DNA of 64,000 nucleotides from CAZYSK01 sp964649415. Lineage in GTDB: Bacteria; Chloroflexota; Anaerolineae; B4-G1. Positions 16,912 through 26,824 of this stretch are shown here, piece by piece. Where the stretch lies: positions 86,103 to 150,102 of the forward strand of contig CAZYSK010000003.1 of NCBI GenBank assembly GCA_964649415.1. Reading direction: 5' to 3'. The translations under genes and the position numbers were made by a program. Under the pieces are notes generated by a model that did no database searches, was not told the origin of the DNA, and saw only the letters and a list, made by a program, of their open reading frames with translations. Each line of letters begins with the position of its first letter. Within the stretch, counting starts at the first letter, position 1.

Positions 16912-18456
16912 ATGTATCTGGAACCAACGATACGGAGGAGTAGACGCCGTTCATCTCCACTCCGCGTGATGATCTTGCTGATGCTGATCAGCGCAGGCGT
17001 GTACGTCTACGCCATGGTCCAGCAAGAGGAGATCGAAAGCCCCTTCGTCCCCACCCCAACCCCAACCCGTTCAGCACTTTCCTACATTGTGGAGGCACAA
17101 GAGCTGTATCTGCAGGGCAAGCTGGCAGAAGCCATCGTCGCCTATCAACAAGGCATCTCTCTCGAACCCAACGATGCACTCCAGTTCATATCCCTGGCAC
17201 GGCTCTTGGCGCTCGAAGGACGGACAGTTGATGCCGTACGGTGCGCACAGCAGGCCACCGAGATGGCACCGGAGAACGCGCGCGCGTGGGCTGTGCTGGG
17301 AATGGCCTATGATTGGAACGGCGACGTACCACAGGCGATTGATGCCTGCAAGCGCGCCATCGAACTCGACCCCACCTACGCTGAAGCATACGCCTACCTC
17401 GCCGAGGCCTACGCTGACGCAGTGCGCTGGGCCGACGCCACAGAGGCAGCCCAGACCGCTCTGCAATTGAATGATCGCAGCGTGGACGTGCACCGCAACT
17501 ATGGCTATGTCCTCGAGAGGCAAGGAGACTGGGTAGGAGCCCTGCAGGCATACGAGCGCGCGTTGGAACTCCATCCCAATCTGGCGTACATTCACCTGGC
17601 CGTCGGGCAGAACTACAGCGCACTGGGCGATCTCGATTCAGCAGTAAGCAGCTTCCAGCGCGCCATCGAAGTGGACCCGAACAGCGTAGAGGCTTACTAC
17701 CGGCTGGGACGTGCGTACTACAACATTGGAGAGTACGAACAAGCGGAAACCTATCTCAAGCAAGCCATCGAGGTGAACCCCGAGTACGGACCGGCCTTCG
17801 GTCATCTCGCTTTTACCTATTGGGCACGACGCAACTACGAGGACGCAATCCAGAATCTCCAGCCAGCTATTGACCTGGCGTGTATTGCAGCGCGCCAGCA
17901 GGCCAGTGCGTTCTACGTCACCGTCGAAGATCTAAGCGACGAGTCCGAAGGGCCGTCACCCAACGTCGTGTTGCGTGGCGATCTTGTCGCTGCGCCCGCA
18001 TCGTCCTCAGCAGGCGATCAGGAAGTGCTCAAGGCCACCCTGACGGTGAAAGAGAGCGGCGAGGAATGGGCCAATGCCGGGGGTACGGTGGCGTTCAACA
18101 CCCGCACGGGAGAATACAACGTAGAGCTGAAGGACCTGCCGACTCCGAGATACGGACACGTGTACGTCGGATGGTTTGATGGAGTCAACGCGCTGTCCGG
18201 CGAGCCTCTGAGCACGGGATCACTGAGCTTGAAGAGCGATAGAACGGTGAATGCGGATCTTCAGGCCGTCTGGACCGAAGGACCCCGCATCGAGTACTTC
18301 TACACACTGGGACTGGCCTATTTCTACATGGCGGAGTGCGAGAAATCGTACCCGCTGTTTGACGCAGCGCTCCAGATTGATCCCAATGAGAGCAACGCAC
18401 TGGAAGGTATCCGGCTCTGCCAGGAAGCAGAGGTAGAGGAGAGCACGCCCCCCTGA
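16912..18456 (+). CDS. Membrane-anchored TPR protein
   Basis: 514 aa. A basic N-terminus (RRSRRRSS) and one TM anchor (residues about 18-35, VMILLMLISAGVYVYAMV) are followed by a short PTPTPT linker and at least eight TPR units (for example AEAIVAYQQGISLEPND, VPQAIDACKRAIELDPTYAEAY, YEQAETYLKQAIEVNPEYG). A roughly 100-aa beta-rich insertion with no TPR pattern (about residues 340-460) precedes a last TPR. The topology suggests an outward-facing scaffold. ATG start right after GATGGG, with its own promoter. Function unknown. Confidence 0.85.
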   Translation: MYLEPTIRRSRRRSSPLRVMILLMLISAGVYVYAMVQQEEIESPFVPTPTPTRSALSYIVEAQELYLQGKLAEAIVAYQQGISLEPNDALQFISLARLLALEGRTVDAVRCAQQATEMAPENARAWAVLGMAYDWNGDVPQAIDACKRAIELDPTYAEAYAYLAEAYADAVRWADATEAAQTALQLNDRSVDVHRNYGYVLERQGDWVGALQAYERALELHPNLAYIHLAVGQNYSALGDLDSAVSSFQRAIEVDPNSVEAYYRLGRAYYNIGEYEQAETYLKQAIEVNPEYGPAFGHLAFTYWARRNYEDAIQNLQPAIDLACIAARQQASAFYVTVEDLSDESEGPSPNVVLRGDLVAAPASSSAGDQEVLKATLTVKESGEEWANAGGTVAFNTRTGEYNVELKDLPTPRYGHVYVGWFDGVNALSGEPLSTGSLSLKSDRTVNADLQAVWTEGPRIEYFYTLGLAYFYMAECEKSYPLFDAALQIDPNESNALEGIRLCQEAEVEESTPP

Positions 18457-18493
18457 AGCCATCGAAAACCTGCGACAAGAATCTGCAGAGCAG

Positions 18494-18522
18494 TTGACCA
18501 GAATCCCATTCTCTGGTATACT
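18494..18522 (+). promoter_or_regulatory. Promoter of tRNA-Leu
   Basis: TTGACC (18494-18499), 17-bp spacer and extended -10 TGGTATACT (hexamer 18517-18522), 8 bp before the tRNA. Confidence 0.75.
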
Positions 18523-18530
18523 CTTCACGA

Positions 18531-18613
18531 GCCGGAGTGGCGGAACAGGCAGACGCGCGCGACTCAAAATCGTGTGGGCTTTGCCCATGTGGGTTCGATT
18601 CCCACCTCCGGCA
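18531..18613 (+). tRNA. tRNA-Leu (anticodon CAA)
   Basis: Class II tRNA folded by eye. The acceptor stem GCCGGAG pairs with CTCCGGC, with discriminator A (18613). The anticodon arm CGCGA-CTCAAAA-TCGTG places CAA at 18565-18567, reading UUG. The long variable arm is TGGGC-TTT-GCCCA and the T arm GTGGG-TTCGATT-CCCAC. CCA is not encoded. Confidence 0.95.
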
Positions 18614-18631
18614 CTGTATCTATCCGGGACT

Positions 18632-18645
18632 GGGCCATAAGGCCC
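18632..18645 (+). terminator. Short hairpin after tRNA-Leu
   Basis: GGGCC-ATAA-GGCCC, 19 bp after the tRNA. There is no T-run, so it is at best a weak terminator or processing signal. Confidence 0.25.
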
Positions 18646-18710
18646 GTCGTGGCGTCCATGGGCAGGGTGAGCGCCCGCAAACGCCGCGTTTTTTGTTGGA
18701 GAGGGATTGG

Positions 18711-19094
18711 ATGCACAGAGCAGTGAGTGGGCGAGGGTATAGGGCGATTGCGCAGATCGCTGCTAGCGTCGCAGTTGGACTCGCGTTGGGATTCGTCGTC
18801 GGCTGGTGGCTCTGGCCAGTCAAGTACACAAACACCGCACCATCCATGCTTCGCCAGGATTACCACGACGACTACATCGTGATGATTGCCAGCGCCTACG
18901 AGGTGGACGGAGACTTGGAACAGGCCCGTGAGAGGCTGATCTTGTTAAGTCCAGGGGAACCCGCCGCTCCTGTGGTCGAACTGGCAGAGCGGATCATCGA
19001 AGCCGATGGTAACCTTGAGGATATTTACCGCTTGGCCTATCTGGCAGCGGCGTTCGAGCCGCCCACTCCAGCGCTAGCTCCATTCCTTCAGTGA
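18711..19094 (+). CDS. Small membrane protein, paralog of next gene
   Basis: 127 aa with one TM segment (residues about 12-33, IAQIAASVAVGLALGFVVGWW). A short outside domain contains NTAPSMLRQDYHDDYI and a helical-hairpin segment DGDLEQARERLILL. The next gene has the same pattern (NTYPALLRTDY, DGDIERARARLDGL), so the two are tandem paralogs that diverged. The ATG at 18711 follows GGAGAGGG; the frame is open further upstream only into the tRNA. No known family recognised; the helices may be a TPR-like pair. Confidence 0.75.
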   Translation: MHRAVSGRGYRAIAQIAASVAVGLALGFVVGWWLWPVKYTNTAPSMLRQDYHDDYIVMIASAYEVDGDLEQARERLILLSPGEPAAPVVELAERIIEADGNLEDIYRLAYLAAAFEPPTPALAPFLQ

Positions 19095-19155
19095 CAGGGC
19101 GGCAGGCGACGTCTCTGCGCATCCAATGTTCCCCCAGTACACTTAGCGTGAGATC

Positions 19156-20073
19156 ATGGGACCAGGTGGGCAAGACCCGAAAGCCTTGCATATCCATATT
19201 CCGAGAGCGGTCATCGGCCTGGTGATCGGATTCGCGCTGGGCCTGACGTACACCTGGGGCATCAATCCCGCAGAACTCACCAACACGTACCCAGCACTGC
19301 TGCGAACCGACTATCGCCTCGAATGGGTGCGGCTTGCGGCCCTCTCCTACGTGGCCGACGGTGATATCGAGCGCGCTCGCGCCCGACTGGACGGACTCAA
19401 GCACGAGGACGTAGCCAGCGCGCTACAGGCCCTGATCGAGGAATCTGCTACGGCCGGTCGCCGGGCCGACACGCTACGCAGCTTGACCACGTTGGCCCAG
19501 GCGTTGGACGTGCACACCTCAGCGATGTTGGTTTACCTGCACACACCGGCATCGTCGTCCCCCTCACTCACGTATCCCCCAACACCCTCGCCCACCTCCA
19601 CCCCGCCCCCCACGTACACGCCCACCCCGTACGTCTGGTCGCCTCTTCTCACGCCTACTCACAAGCCGACACGTACTCCCCGCCCCCCCACGCCCACGCC
19701 AGCGAGCGCGCCTCTCTTCCAGTTCATCCAGAAGGAACAGATATGCATACCAGGACAATCACCACGCATCGAGGTTATCGTGAGGGATGAGCGTGGCGCG
19801 CAACTACCTGGTGTGGAGATATGGCTCATGTGGCCCGGCGGCGCCGACAGGGCCATAACCGGGCTAAAACCCGAAAGCGGAAAGGGTTATGCAGACTTCA
19901 ACGTCGAACAGAGCGCAGCGAACTCCGCGAACCACACACTCGGCGTCAGCGAACTGGGAATGCCACTGGTGACCGACCTACAGATCGTTCCCTGTCCCTC
20001 CCAAAAGGGCAAGGAACCCATTATGGGATCCTGGCGCGTTGTGTTAGAGAAACGTTCTCCGGAGACCGACTAG
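19156..20073 (+). CDS. Membrane-anchored protein with TP-rich linker and Ig-like end
   Basis: 305 aa. One TM helix (residues about 17-38), a paralogous helical domain like that of the preceding 127-aa protein, and a Thr/Pro-rich linker (about 135-190) precede a beta domain (SPRIEVIVRDERGAQLPGVEIWLMW) resembling bacterial Ig-like or carboxypeptidase-regulatory folds. Probably exposed at the cell surface. It is 62 bp after its paralog and just before the first histidine kinase, so it may form an extracytoplasmic partner of the kinases (inference from order only). Confidence 0.75.
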   Translation: MGPGGQDPKALHIHIPRAVIGLVIGFALGLTYTWGINPAELTNTYPALLRTDYRLEWVRLAALSYVADGDIERARARLDGLKHEDVASALQALIEESATAGRRADTLRSLTTLAQALDVHTSAMLVYLHTPASSSPSLTYPPTPSPTSTPPPTYTPTPYVWSPLLTPTHKPTRTPRPPTPTPASAPLFQFIQKEQICIPGQSPRIEVIVRDERGAQLPGVEIWLMWPGGADRAITGLKPESGKGYADFNVEQSAANSANHTLGVSELGMPLVTDLQIVPCPSQKGKEPIMGSWRVVLEKRSPETD

Positions 20074-20147
20074 ATCGAGAAACGGTGACAAGAGGATGAA
20101 GGAACCCAGACCAAGTGGCCCCGTTCGACGCCCTGGATGAGGGAGAC

Positions 20148-22586
20148 ATGACTCTCGTTGCTCTGCTAAGCACCACCCTTGGCACCCTTGTCTATCATCT
20201 CCTGGTCCTGCTGATGATCGGGGCAATGGCGGGCATCGCGCTCACTCGGTGGCGTTCTACCCGCAGTCGCGACCACCGTCGCACACTGCTTGCCACCATG
20301 GGATTGCTGGTGCTGCGCGTGGTGCTGTTGATCGGTGAGCCGCGTGGCCCCGCTGTCCTCGCTCCAGTCGCCAGTGGCCTGGACGTCGCCAGCCTTACGA
20401 TCCTGGGATGGATTTTCGTGGCCCCTCTCCTCGACCGCCGCTACAGAAGGTTATATCTGAATGGCGGCTTGGGCATGACGATCCTCTGTACCGCCGTATT
20501 CCTCCCCCTCTGGCAACGCACGCTCGCCCGCGTTCCCATTCGCCAATACGTCACTTTCTGGCAGCAGACCTGCTGGTATGTAGCAGGTACGCTGCTGTCG
20601 CTAGGGCCAGCACTGGTCTCACTGAATCGTCCACGGCAAGAGCGGGAGCAACTGACCGCGTCCGGCTTCGCGCTCCTATCCCTTGGCTTCACCGTGCTGT
20701 GCATGGGCTCACTGCTCCCCACGATTGGCTGGCCTGAGACGAGCGCGTACACCCTGATCGGAGTGGGGCGACTCATCCAGGTGTTGAGCTATCCCGTGTT
20801 CGCCACCGCCCTATATTGCTCTGCCTTGCCGGGCATACAGGGGTATCGCCATGGACTCAAGGGGGTCGGTGGAGCAGGGCTGCACCAGACACGGGAACTG
20901 CTTCTTCTCCTCGAGGCCGGCCGGGGGGGTGATGAGCTCTCTGATCTGGATCCCATCCTCCGCCGGTTTGCAGAATGCACCGCCACGGCTATGGGGGCGA
21001 ACCGTTGTGCCGTCTTCGTGGTCGCCCCAGATCACCCCGGAACGATCAGCCTGGCCGCCCAATGTGCCCTCGTCCAACAAGGTGCGCGGGAGGGCTCGCA
21101 GAGTAGCGTCTCCCTCGCGGATCAACCCACGCTTGACTACGCGCTGAAGCGGCGCAAGCCACTGATCATCAACGCCAACGTCAACGTCCCACGTCTACAG
21201 AGTCTGTATACACTGCTCGGCAGCCAACAGACCGGACCGACCATCGTGCAGCCACTTGTATGCCAACGCCGCGTACTGGGCGCCCTGGTCGTAGGAAACG
21301 ACCACAGTCAGCGCGAATTCGCTCCAGACGAAGCAAGGTTATTTCGCAGCATCGCTGCCCAGCTTGCCACTGCTATCGAGAACGCCTGGCTATTTCGTGA
21401 CCTGAAGAAACGGGCCAAGCAACTAGGCGATTCCCTACAATCTCAAGAGGACGAGAGCCAGCGACAAGCCGCTATCCTGGAGAGTCTGACCGAGGGAGTG
21501 ATCGTAGAAGGCCAAGATAGACGAGTCGTCATTACCAACGCCACCGCAGAGCGCGTGCTGGACATCCCTCGCCAGCAAATCCTGGGCCGCTCCCTGGAGC
21601 AAGTCCTGAGCCGTATTCCGGCGGCCCCGCAGATTGACTGGAAAGGGATCGTCCATTCTGAAGCACCGTTCGAAGGCGAGTTTGAACTAAAGACCGGCCT
21701 TGTCTGCATCCGCGTGGCTCCTGTGCTCACAACAGCCAGCAAGCATCTAGGGGCTATGGCGATTCTGCACGACATCACTAAGGAAGCCGAGGCGGAGCGC
21801 ACGAAGAACGAACTTGCCACCGCCATCTCCCACGAGATCCTTACGCCGCTCACGGCAATCCGAGGATACACCGAGGCCCTCAGCAGCCGAATGGTCGGAC
21901 CGGTGAGCCCAGCCCAATCTCAGCTTCTCAAGATAATAGCAAACAACACAATGCGAATGGTCGGTCTGACCGAGAACCTCATCGCGGTCTCCCAGATCGA
22001 CAAAGGCTTCCTCACACTAGAGTACGGGGAGACGGACCTGCACCTGATCGCTCTTGACATTGTGAGATCCTTTCAAGACCAGTTCGAGGCCCATCAACTG
22101 GAGGTAAGTCTGGAGCTTGATGACGGGACCCCCACAATCGAAGCAGACCCGGCGCGGGTGCGACAGACACTGAACAACTTGATCAGCAACGCGGTCAAGT
22201 TCACGTATCCCGGCGGGCACATCACCATCGGTGCCGGGGTCATGTCTGACGATGGTGGGCAACCAGCGAATCACTGTGCTGTGTGGGTCTCAGACACCGG
22301 AATCGGCATCGCCCCGGAAGAGCAACCACGCATCTGGGAACGCTTCTACCGCCCCCCAAGCCCCATGACAACAGAAGGCAGTGGCTTGGGTGTAGGGCTC
22401 TCGATCGTCAAATCCTTGGTTGCAGCACACGGCGGGCGCGTGTGGGTCGAGAGTACCCCCGGCGTGGGGAGCACGTTCACCATGTTGCTGCCCATCAAGC
22501 AAGCACCCCAGGCTAGAGGTCAAGAGGAGGACAGCACAGCCCCAGCACAACCGATAGGGACCGGCGGCGACAGAGATCTGGAATAG
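20148..22586 (+). CDS. 7TM-GAF-PAS sensor histidine kinase
   Basis: About 812 aa. Seven hydrophobic segments occupy the first ~240 residues, followed by a GAF domain (ELSDLDPILRRFAECTATAM ... LFRSIAAQLATAIENA), a short coiled coil, PAS (ILESLTEGVIVEGQDRRVV), HisKA with His562 in ISHEILTPLTAIRGY, and HATPase_c with NNLISNAVKF, VSDTGIGI and GLGVGLSIVK. All catalytic boxes look intact. The ATG at 20148 has GAGGGAG upstream; an in-frame GTG at 20115 is the alternative. The next gene encodes a kinase of the same layout. No response regulator is adjacent. Confidence 0.88.
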   Translation: MTLVALLSTTLGTLVYHLLVLLMIGAMAGIALTRWRSTRSRDHRRTLLATMGLLVLRVVLLIGEPRGPAVLAPVASGLDVASLTILGWIFVAPLLDRRYRRLYLNGGLGMTILCTAVFLPLWQRTLARVPIRQYVTFWQQTCWYVAGTLLSLGPALVSLNRPRQEREQLTASGFALLSLGFTVLCMGSLLPTIGWPETSAYTLIGVGRLIQVLSYPVFATALYCSALPGIQGYRHGLKGVGGAGLHQTRELLLLLEAGRGGDELSDLDPILRRFAECTATAMGANRCAVFVVAPDHPGTISLAAQCALVQQGAREGSQSSVSLADQPTLDYALKRRKPLIINANVNVPRLQSLYTLLGSQQTGPTIVQPLVCQRRVLGALVVGNDHSQREFAPDEARLFRSIAAQLATAIENAWLFRDLKKRAKQLGDSLQSQEDESQRQAAILESLTEGVIVEGQDRRVVITNATAERVLDIPRQQILGRSLEQVLSRIPAAPQIDWKGIVHSEAPFEGEFELKTGLVCIRVAPVLTTASKHLGAMAILHDITKEAEAERTKNELATAISHEILTPLTAIRGYTEALSSRMVGPVSPAQSQLLKIIANNTMRMVGLTENLIAVSQIDKGFLTLEYGETDLHLIALDIVRSFQDQFEAHQLEVSLELDDGTPTIEADPARVRQTLNNLISNAVKFTYPGGHITIGAGVMSDDGGQPANHCAVWVSDTGIGIAPEEQPRIWERFYRPPSPMTTEGSGLGVGLSIVKSLVAAHGGRVWVESTPGVGSTFTMLLPIKQAPQARGQEEDSTAPAQPIGTGGDRDLE

Positions 22587-22615
22587 TTGACCATCAACAG
22601 ACTCTGGTGTACAAT
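22587..22615 (+). promoter_or_regulatory. Promoter of second 7TM kinase gene
   Basis: TTGACC (22587-22592), 17-bp spacer and TACAAT (22610-22615), starting immediately after the stop of the first kinase. The two kinases can therefore be expressed separately. Confidence 0.65.
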
Positions 22616-22674
22616 CAACCCAGGCTGGGAATTCCGCCGACTGCAAAAACTGGGCCATCAGGATAGGAAAGCGA

Positions 22675-25458
22675 GTGGCGATTCTGCAGGATTTTGTCAG
22701 CTTGATCACCGTTCCGCCCGGAGACCTAGTCTATCTCCTGGTGACGCTGTTTGCAATCCAGCTCACCTTGGGGATAGCATTTGGGCACTGGCGGCGTCAC
22801 CGCCGCGATCCGGGTGCAGTCCGATTGCTGGTGATGGGCGCCTGCTTCGCCCTCGCGCGCACCCTGCTGATTCTCGTCGCCGTGCTGGATCGCCTCGGAC
22901 TGCTGTCACCGAACATCGTCCTGCCCCCACTGGAGCGCTTCCTAGAAGCTGCGACATTGCTTCTGACCATCTGGGCGTTCTTGCCCATCCTACACCGCCA
23001 CCCGCACCTGGGTCTTGGCCTGCTGTTGCTTACGCTCCTGGTCAGCCTCGGGACCTATGCAGCCTTCGCCACTCTCTGGCCTCAGGATGAAGCACTGGGA
23101 GTTGCCTACAACTCCCACTGGCAGAGTTCGGTGTGGGAAATCCTCGCTGTGGCAGTGCTTGGACTGGCCCTGATCGCCAGCGTCGTGTGGCAGGGAGGCG
23201 ATTGGGGGCTGACCGCTTGCCTGTTCGCGCTCGGTCTGGCAGGGCACGCATTGCAGCTAATCGTTCCGGTCACCGATTCCCACGTCGCCGGCTGGGTGCG
23301 GCTGAGCAACCTGGCCGTGCTGCCACTGGTGGCCGGCGTGGTGTATCGCCACGTCTTGAGGGCAACTCCTCCCGTAGCCAGGACCGCCTCACAGGACATC
23401 ATAGCCGTCCTGAAGGCCATCCAGCACATCGAGACGGCACACGACGTGGAGACTGCACTCCAACAGACCGCCCCGTCCATCGCTCGTGCCGTGAAGACAG
23501 ACATGATCGCCATCGGTCTTCCGGTTCCAGGGCTGGCGAAGAAGATACGTATCGTCGCGCTCCACCCCACGACCGGGGCGCTGCAGAATCGCCGGGTGCC
23601 TACGCTGCTCATCCCCAGGCATCCCTTGTTGGCGACAGCTGTTCAAACCGGGCAACCGCAACGGAGTCTCGACCCTCGCCAAGTGCCCACTGCGGCCGCG
23701 CTATACCGCAATCTAGGCTTCGAACAACCAGGGCCCGTACTGATACAGCCTCTGGTCGATGAAGGAAGCCTGGTGGGTGTCCTGTTTGCCGGCAACCCGA
23801 TCTCCCAGCAGCATTGGGCAACGCCAGACGAGGAGATCCTACAGGCCTTGGGAGCAGGGATAGCAACGTCACTGTCCAGCACTGCCCGCCGGCGGACACC
23901 AGACCGCAGCGCTGAGCTTCAAAAGGCGCTCAGCGATGCACACCGCTTGACGCAGCGAGCGGCGAAACTGGAAGCTGATCTTGAGCACCAGCGCCAACTT
24001 GCCGAAGAACTGGCCACCAGACTGCGGCTGCGCGAGCAAGAAACCGCTTCACAGGATCAGGACAGAGATGAATTCGAGATCTGGCAGGCAGAGGTGCAGC
24101 GGCTGGTGCAGGCGCGTACCGCGCTGGAAACCGAAGCCGCCGAGTGGAAAGAGAGAGCCGAGCGCCTCGCCCAGGCAAAGACGCACTTGCAGGATCAACT
24201 GGCACAAGCTCAGGCCGATCTCCAGGATGCGCACAGCCGGACCGTCTCAGAAGCCGAGCTCGCCGAGTGGAAAGCGCAAGCAGAGCAACTCGCGCAGGCC
24301 AGGGACGATCTCCAGGAACAGTTGGCGCTCGCCCAGGCCAAGGTGAAGGACATAGAAGGCCCGGGAGTGTCAGCCCGGGTGACAGAACCTGTCGGCAGCG
24401 CGACCAGCGGTATCCTGGTGAGCGACACGCAAGGCAGCATTATCCTGGTCAGCCAGGGGGTGCGCCACCTCATCGGCCAGATTCGTTCAGCACTTGTAGG
24501 TACACCCCTGCATGAGCTGTTCACCGATCCTGTATGGGATCAGGCTATCGACCAGCTCCTGGACGGTGAGACTCAGACAGACAAACCCACGAGCCTAAGC
24601 CTAGATCTAGACAATCAAACGCTGCGAGCAGAACTGACGCGCCTTCCCGGAGGCGCGGAGTCGCCAGCGGCACTAGCCGTCATGCTCTATCCAGAGGAAG
24701 AAAGCGTCGTGCAGAGTGACATGGTGCTCTCGCTGATACAAGAACTGCGCACGCCGATGACCTCTATCACCGGCTACACAGATCTACTTCTGGGAGAGTC
24801 GGTGGGCATTCTTGGCGAGACGCAGCGCCAGTTCATACGGCGGGTCAAGGCCAACATTGAGCGCATGGGTGGACTGCTCGAAGATCTGGTGAAAGTCTCC
24901 GCCATGGATGCCGGACAGTTCTCTCTCTCGCCCGAGCCGGTTGACCTGATCAACGTCATTGAGAGCGCCATCATGTCGCTGTCTGCCCAGTTTGGAGAGC
25001 GGAAACTGGCAGTGCAGATGGATATGCCGTCCGAGTTGCCCCCTGTCCACGCCGATCGGGACAGCCTTTATCAGATCGTGCTGCATCTCCTGTCCAACGC
25101 ATGCCAGTGTTCGGAGCCAGGCAGCAACATACTCGTCCGCGCGCGGTTGGAGGAATATGACGATCAGGTAAGTGGCATGCCCGACTACTTGCTGGTATCC
25201 GTGACAGACACAGGCGGCGGCATCGCACCCCAGGATTATCGCAGAGTGTTCCAGCGCCTCTACCGCGCCGACAACCCACTGATCGCCGGACTCGGCGAGA
25301 CGGGCGTCGGTCTATCTATCGCCAAAGCGCTCGTCGAGGCAAATGGAGGACGTATCTGGGTGGAAAGCGAGATGGGTGTGGGCAGCACACTGAGCTTCAT
25401 CCTGCCGCTTTCGTCCCAGAATGACGCTGGCGGCCTGCTGGAGAAGCAGCATGGTTAG
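22675..25458 (+). CDS. 7TM-GAF-coiled-coil-PAS kinase-like protein lacking the phospho-acceptor His
   Basis: 927 aa, laid out like the preceding kinase: seven TM segments (to about residue 230), GAF (IQHIETAHDVETALQQTAPSI), then a long coiled coil (about 400-560, with repeated AEWKERAERLAQAKTHLQDQL-type heptads), PAS, HisKA-like and HATPase_c (LHLLSNACQ, VTDTGGGI, GVGLSIAK). In the HisKA box the invariant His is Gln689 (LIQELRTPMTSITGY; codon CAA at 24739-24741). ATP-binding boxes are retained. It may act as a pseudokinase or a dimer partner of the upstream kinase. GTG start with AGGAAAG upstream. Confidence 0.87.
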   Translation: MAILQDFVSLITVPPGDLVYLLVTLFAIQLTLGIAFGHWRRHRRDPGAVRLLVMGACFALARTLLILVAVLDRLGLLSPNIVLPPLERFLEAATLLLTIWAFLPILHRHPHLGLGLLLLTLLVSLGTYAAFATLWPQDEALGVAYNSHWQSSVWEILAVAVLGLALIASVVWQGGDWGLTACLFALGLAGHALQLIVPVTDSHVAGWVRLSNLAVLPLVAGVVYRHVLRATPPVARTASQDIIAVLKAIQHIETAHDVETALQQTAPSIARAVKTDMIAIGLPVPGLAKKIRIVALHPTTGALQNRRVPTLLIPRHPLLATAVQTGQPQRSLDPRQVPTAAALYRNLGFEQPGPVLIQPLVDEGSLVGVLFAGNPISQQHWATPDEEILQALGAGIATSLSSTARRRTPDRSAELQKALSDAHRLTQRAAKLEADLEHQRQLAEELATRLRLREQETASQDQDRDEFEIWQAEVQRLVQARTALETEAAEWKERAERLAQAKTHLQDQLAQAQADLQDAHSRTVSEAELAEWKAQAEQLAQARDDLQEQLALAQAKVKDIEGPGVSARVTEPVGSATSGILVSDTQGSIILVSQGVRHLIGQIRSALVGTPLHELFTDPVWDQAIDQLLDGETQTDKPTSLSLDLDNQTLRAELTRLPGGAESPAALAVMLYPEEESVVQSDMVLSLIQELRTPMTSITGYTDLLLGESVGILGETQRQFIRRVKANIERMGGLLEDLVKVSAMDAGQFSLSPEPVDLINVIESAIMSLSAQFGERKLAVQMDMPSELPPVHADRDSLYQIVLHLLSNACQCSEPGSNILVRARLEEYDDQVSGMPDYLLVSVTDTGGGIAPQDYRRVFQRLYRADNPLIAGLGETGVGLSIAKALVEANGGRIWVESEMGVGSTLSFILPLSSQNDAGGLLEKQHG

Positions 25459-25463
25459 GCAGG

Positions 25464-26687
25464 GTGGTGGTTGGCGATACTGGTGGCGTGACAATGGGTG
25501 ACGTGGTGATGAATGGACAGGCCCGCCCTAGCGCTGATCAAGCGGGAAGCTTCAGGCAATTGCTTGGAGGCCTTGCCGTCGCGCTCGTCAGCGTGGGCAT
25601 GCTGCTGGGCAGTTTCCTGCTGAGCCAAATCGATACGTCAGGCACGCCATCGCCCTCACCTCAGATGGGTATCGCGATCCTGCCCTCGCCAACGCCGTTC
25701 CTGCCGACGCTGACGCCTTCCTCATCTCCCACGGAGCCTCCAGGCGCTACACCAGCCGCCACGGAATCCCTCCCGGCCACCACAGAATCCCCATCATCTG
25801 CTACAGAGACAGCCATTCCACCCACACCAGCTCCCCCCGCGACTGCCACCCAACCATCCCCCCTGATACCCGCCTGTCCCCGACCTCCCGGCTGGCTCGT
25901 ATACGTCGTACAGCCGGGTGACACGCTCACCAGGTTGGCCTGGCGAACCGGTGTGACAGCAATCGCGCTGATGCAAGTCAACTGCCTTAGCACGCCGACC
26001 ATCTACCCTGGTCAGCAGATCTACCTGCCGCCCACCCTATACAGCAGCCCGACGCCGCCGCCTGAACCCTACGGCCCCCCCTTAGACTGGGTGATCTATA
26101 TCGTGCAGCCAGGGGACACCCTCTTCTCGCTCTCTCGCCGTTGCGGCGTGACTATGGAGCAGATCCGACGAGCGAACCGTCTGGCCGGGTATACCATATA
26201 TGCTGGACAGGCGCTCTATCTCCCGTTCGTGCCACCGACGCTTACTCCTGCCCCACCACCATCCTACACCCCCACGCCCACCACGCTCCCCACGTACACT
26301 CACACGCCGACAGCCACACCTACCGAGCTTCCTCCATCCTCTCTCACCCCCACTCCCACGCTCTCGCCTACGCCCGCCGTTTCCCCCACCCCCTCCTCCA
26401 GCCCAACGCACACGTCCACCCCCACACCGTTCCGGACTCCCACGCCCACGGGTTCTCCCACCGCCACTCCCACGCCAGCATCCACGCCGACACCGACCTC
26501 AACCGAGCCTTCCGTGCCCACCTACACACCGACGTCCACGCCGGGCCAGCTCCCCACCCCGACACACACACCGACTCCGGCTCCGCCGGCGACCTCCACG
26601 CCCACGCAGCCGCCGAGTCCCAGTCCGACGGTGCCGCCCACACCAACAGACGCCCCCACTGACACGTCGACCCCGACAGGCGGCTAG
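25464..26687 (+). CDS. LysM-domain surface protein with TP-rich tail
   Basis: About 407 aa. One N-terminal TM helix (residues about 33-55) and a Pro/Thr-rich spacer lead to two LysM repeats (VVQPGDTLTRLAWRTGVTA and IVQPGDTLFSLSRRCGVTM) that should bind peptidoglycan glycans. About 150 residues of low-complexity TPTP sequence end the protein. It starts 6 bp after the pseudokinase gene; GTG 25464 is the first start, with ATG 25494 or 25509 as alternatives. It has no enzymatic domain, so it is probably a wall-anchoring or adhesive protein. Confidence 0.8.
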   Translation: MVVGDTGGVTMGDVVMNGQARPSADQAGSFRQLLGGLAVALVSVGMLLGSFLLSQIDTSGTPSPSPQMGIAILPSPTPFLPTLTPSSSPTEPPGATPAATESLPATTESPSSATETAIPPTPAPPATATQPSPLIPACPRPPGWLVYVVQPGDTLTRLAWRTGVTAIALMQVNCLSTPTIYPGQQIYLPPTLYSSPTPPPEPYGPPLDWVIYIVQPGDTLFSLSRRCGVTMEQIRRANRLAGYTIYAGQALYLPFVPPTLTPAPPPSYTPTPTTLPTYTHTPTATPTELPPSSLTPTPTLSPTPAVSPTPSSSPTHTSTPTPFRTPTPTGSPTATPTPASTPTPTSTEPSVPTYTPTSTPGQLPTPTHTPTPAPPATSTPTQPPSPSPTVPPTPTDAPTDTSTPTGG

Positions 26688-26772
26688 GGGGACAGGGTCA
26701 TCGCTCCTCCAGGATCTGACTCATGCTGCCTCTTCCCCAACGACGCCTCCTGGTGTCCACAGTGCTTTGTGC

Positions 26773-26778
26773 TATAAT
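26773..26778 (+). promoter_or_regulatory. Extended -10 promoter of LCP gene
   Basis: TGCTATAAT with the hexamer at 26773-26778 and no good -35. It lies 47 bp before the ATG of the LCP gene, in a 137-bp gap. Confidence 0.5.
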
Positions 26779-26824
26779 AGCTCTTCTGTCTGAATAGACT
26801 GCTCGCATCCCAATCTTCTGATCT

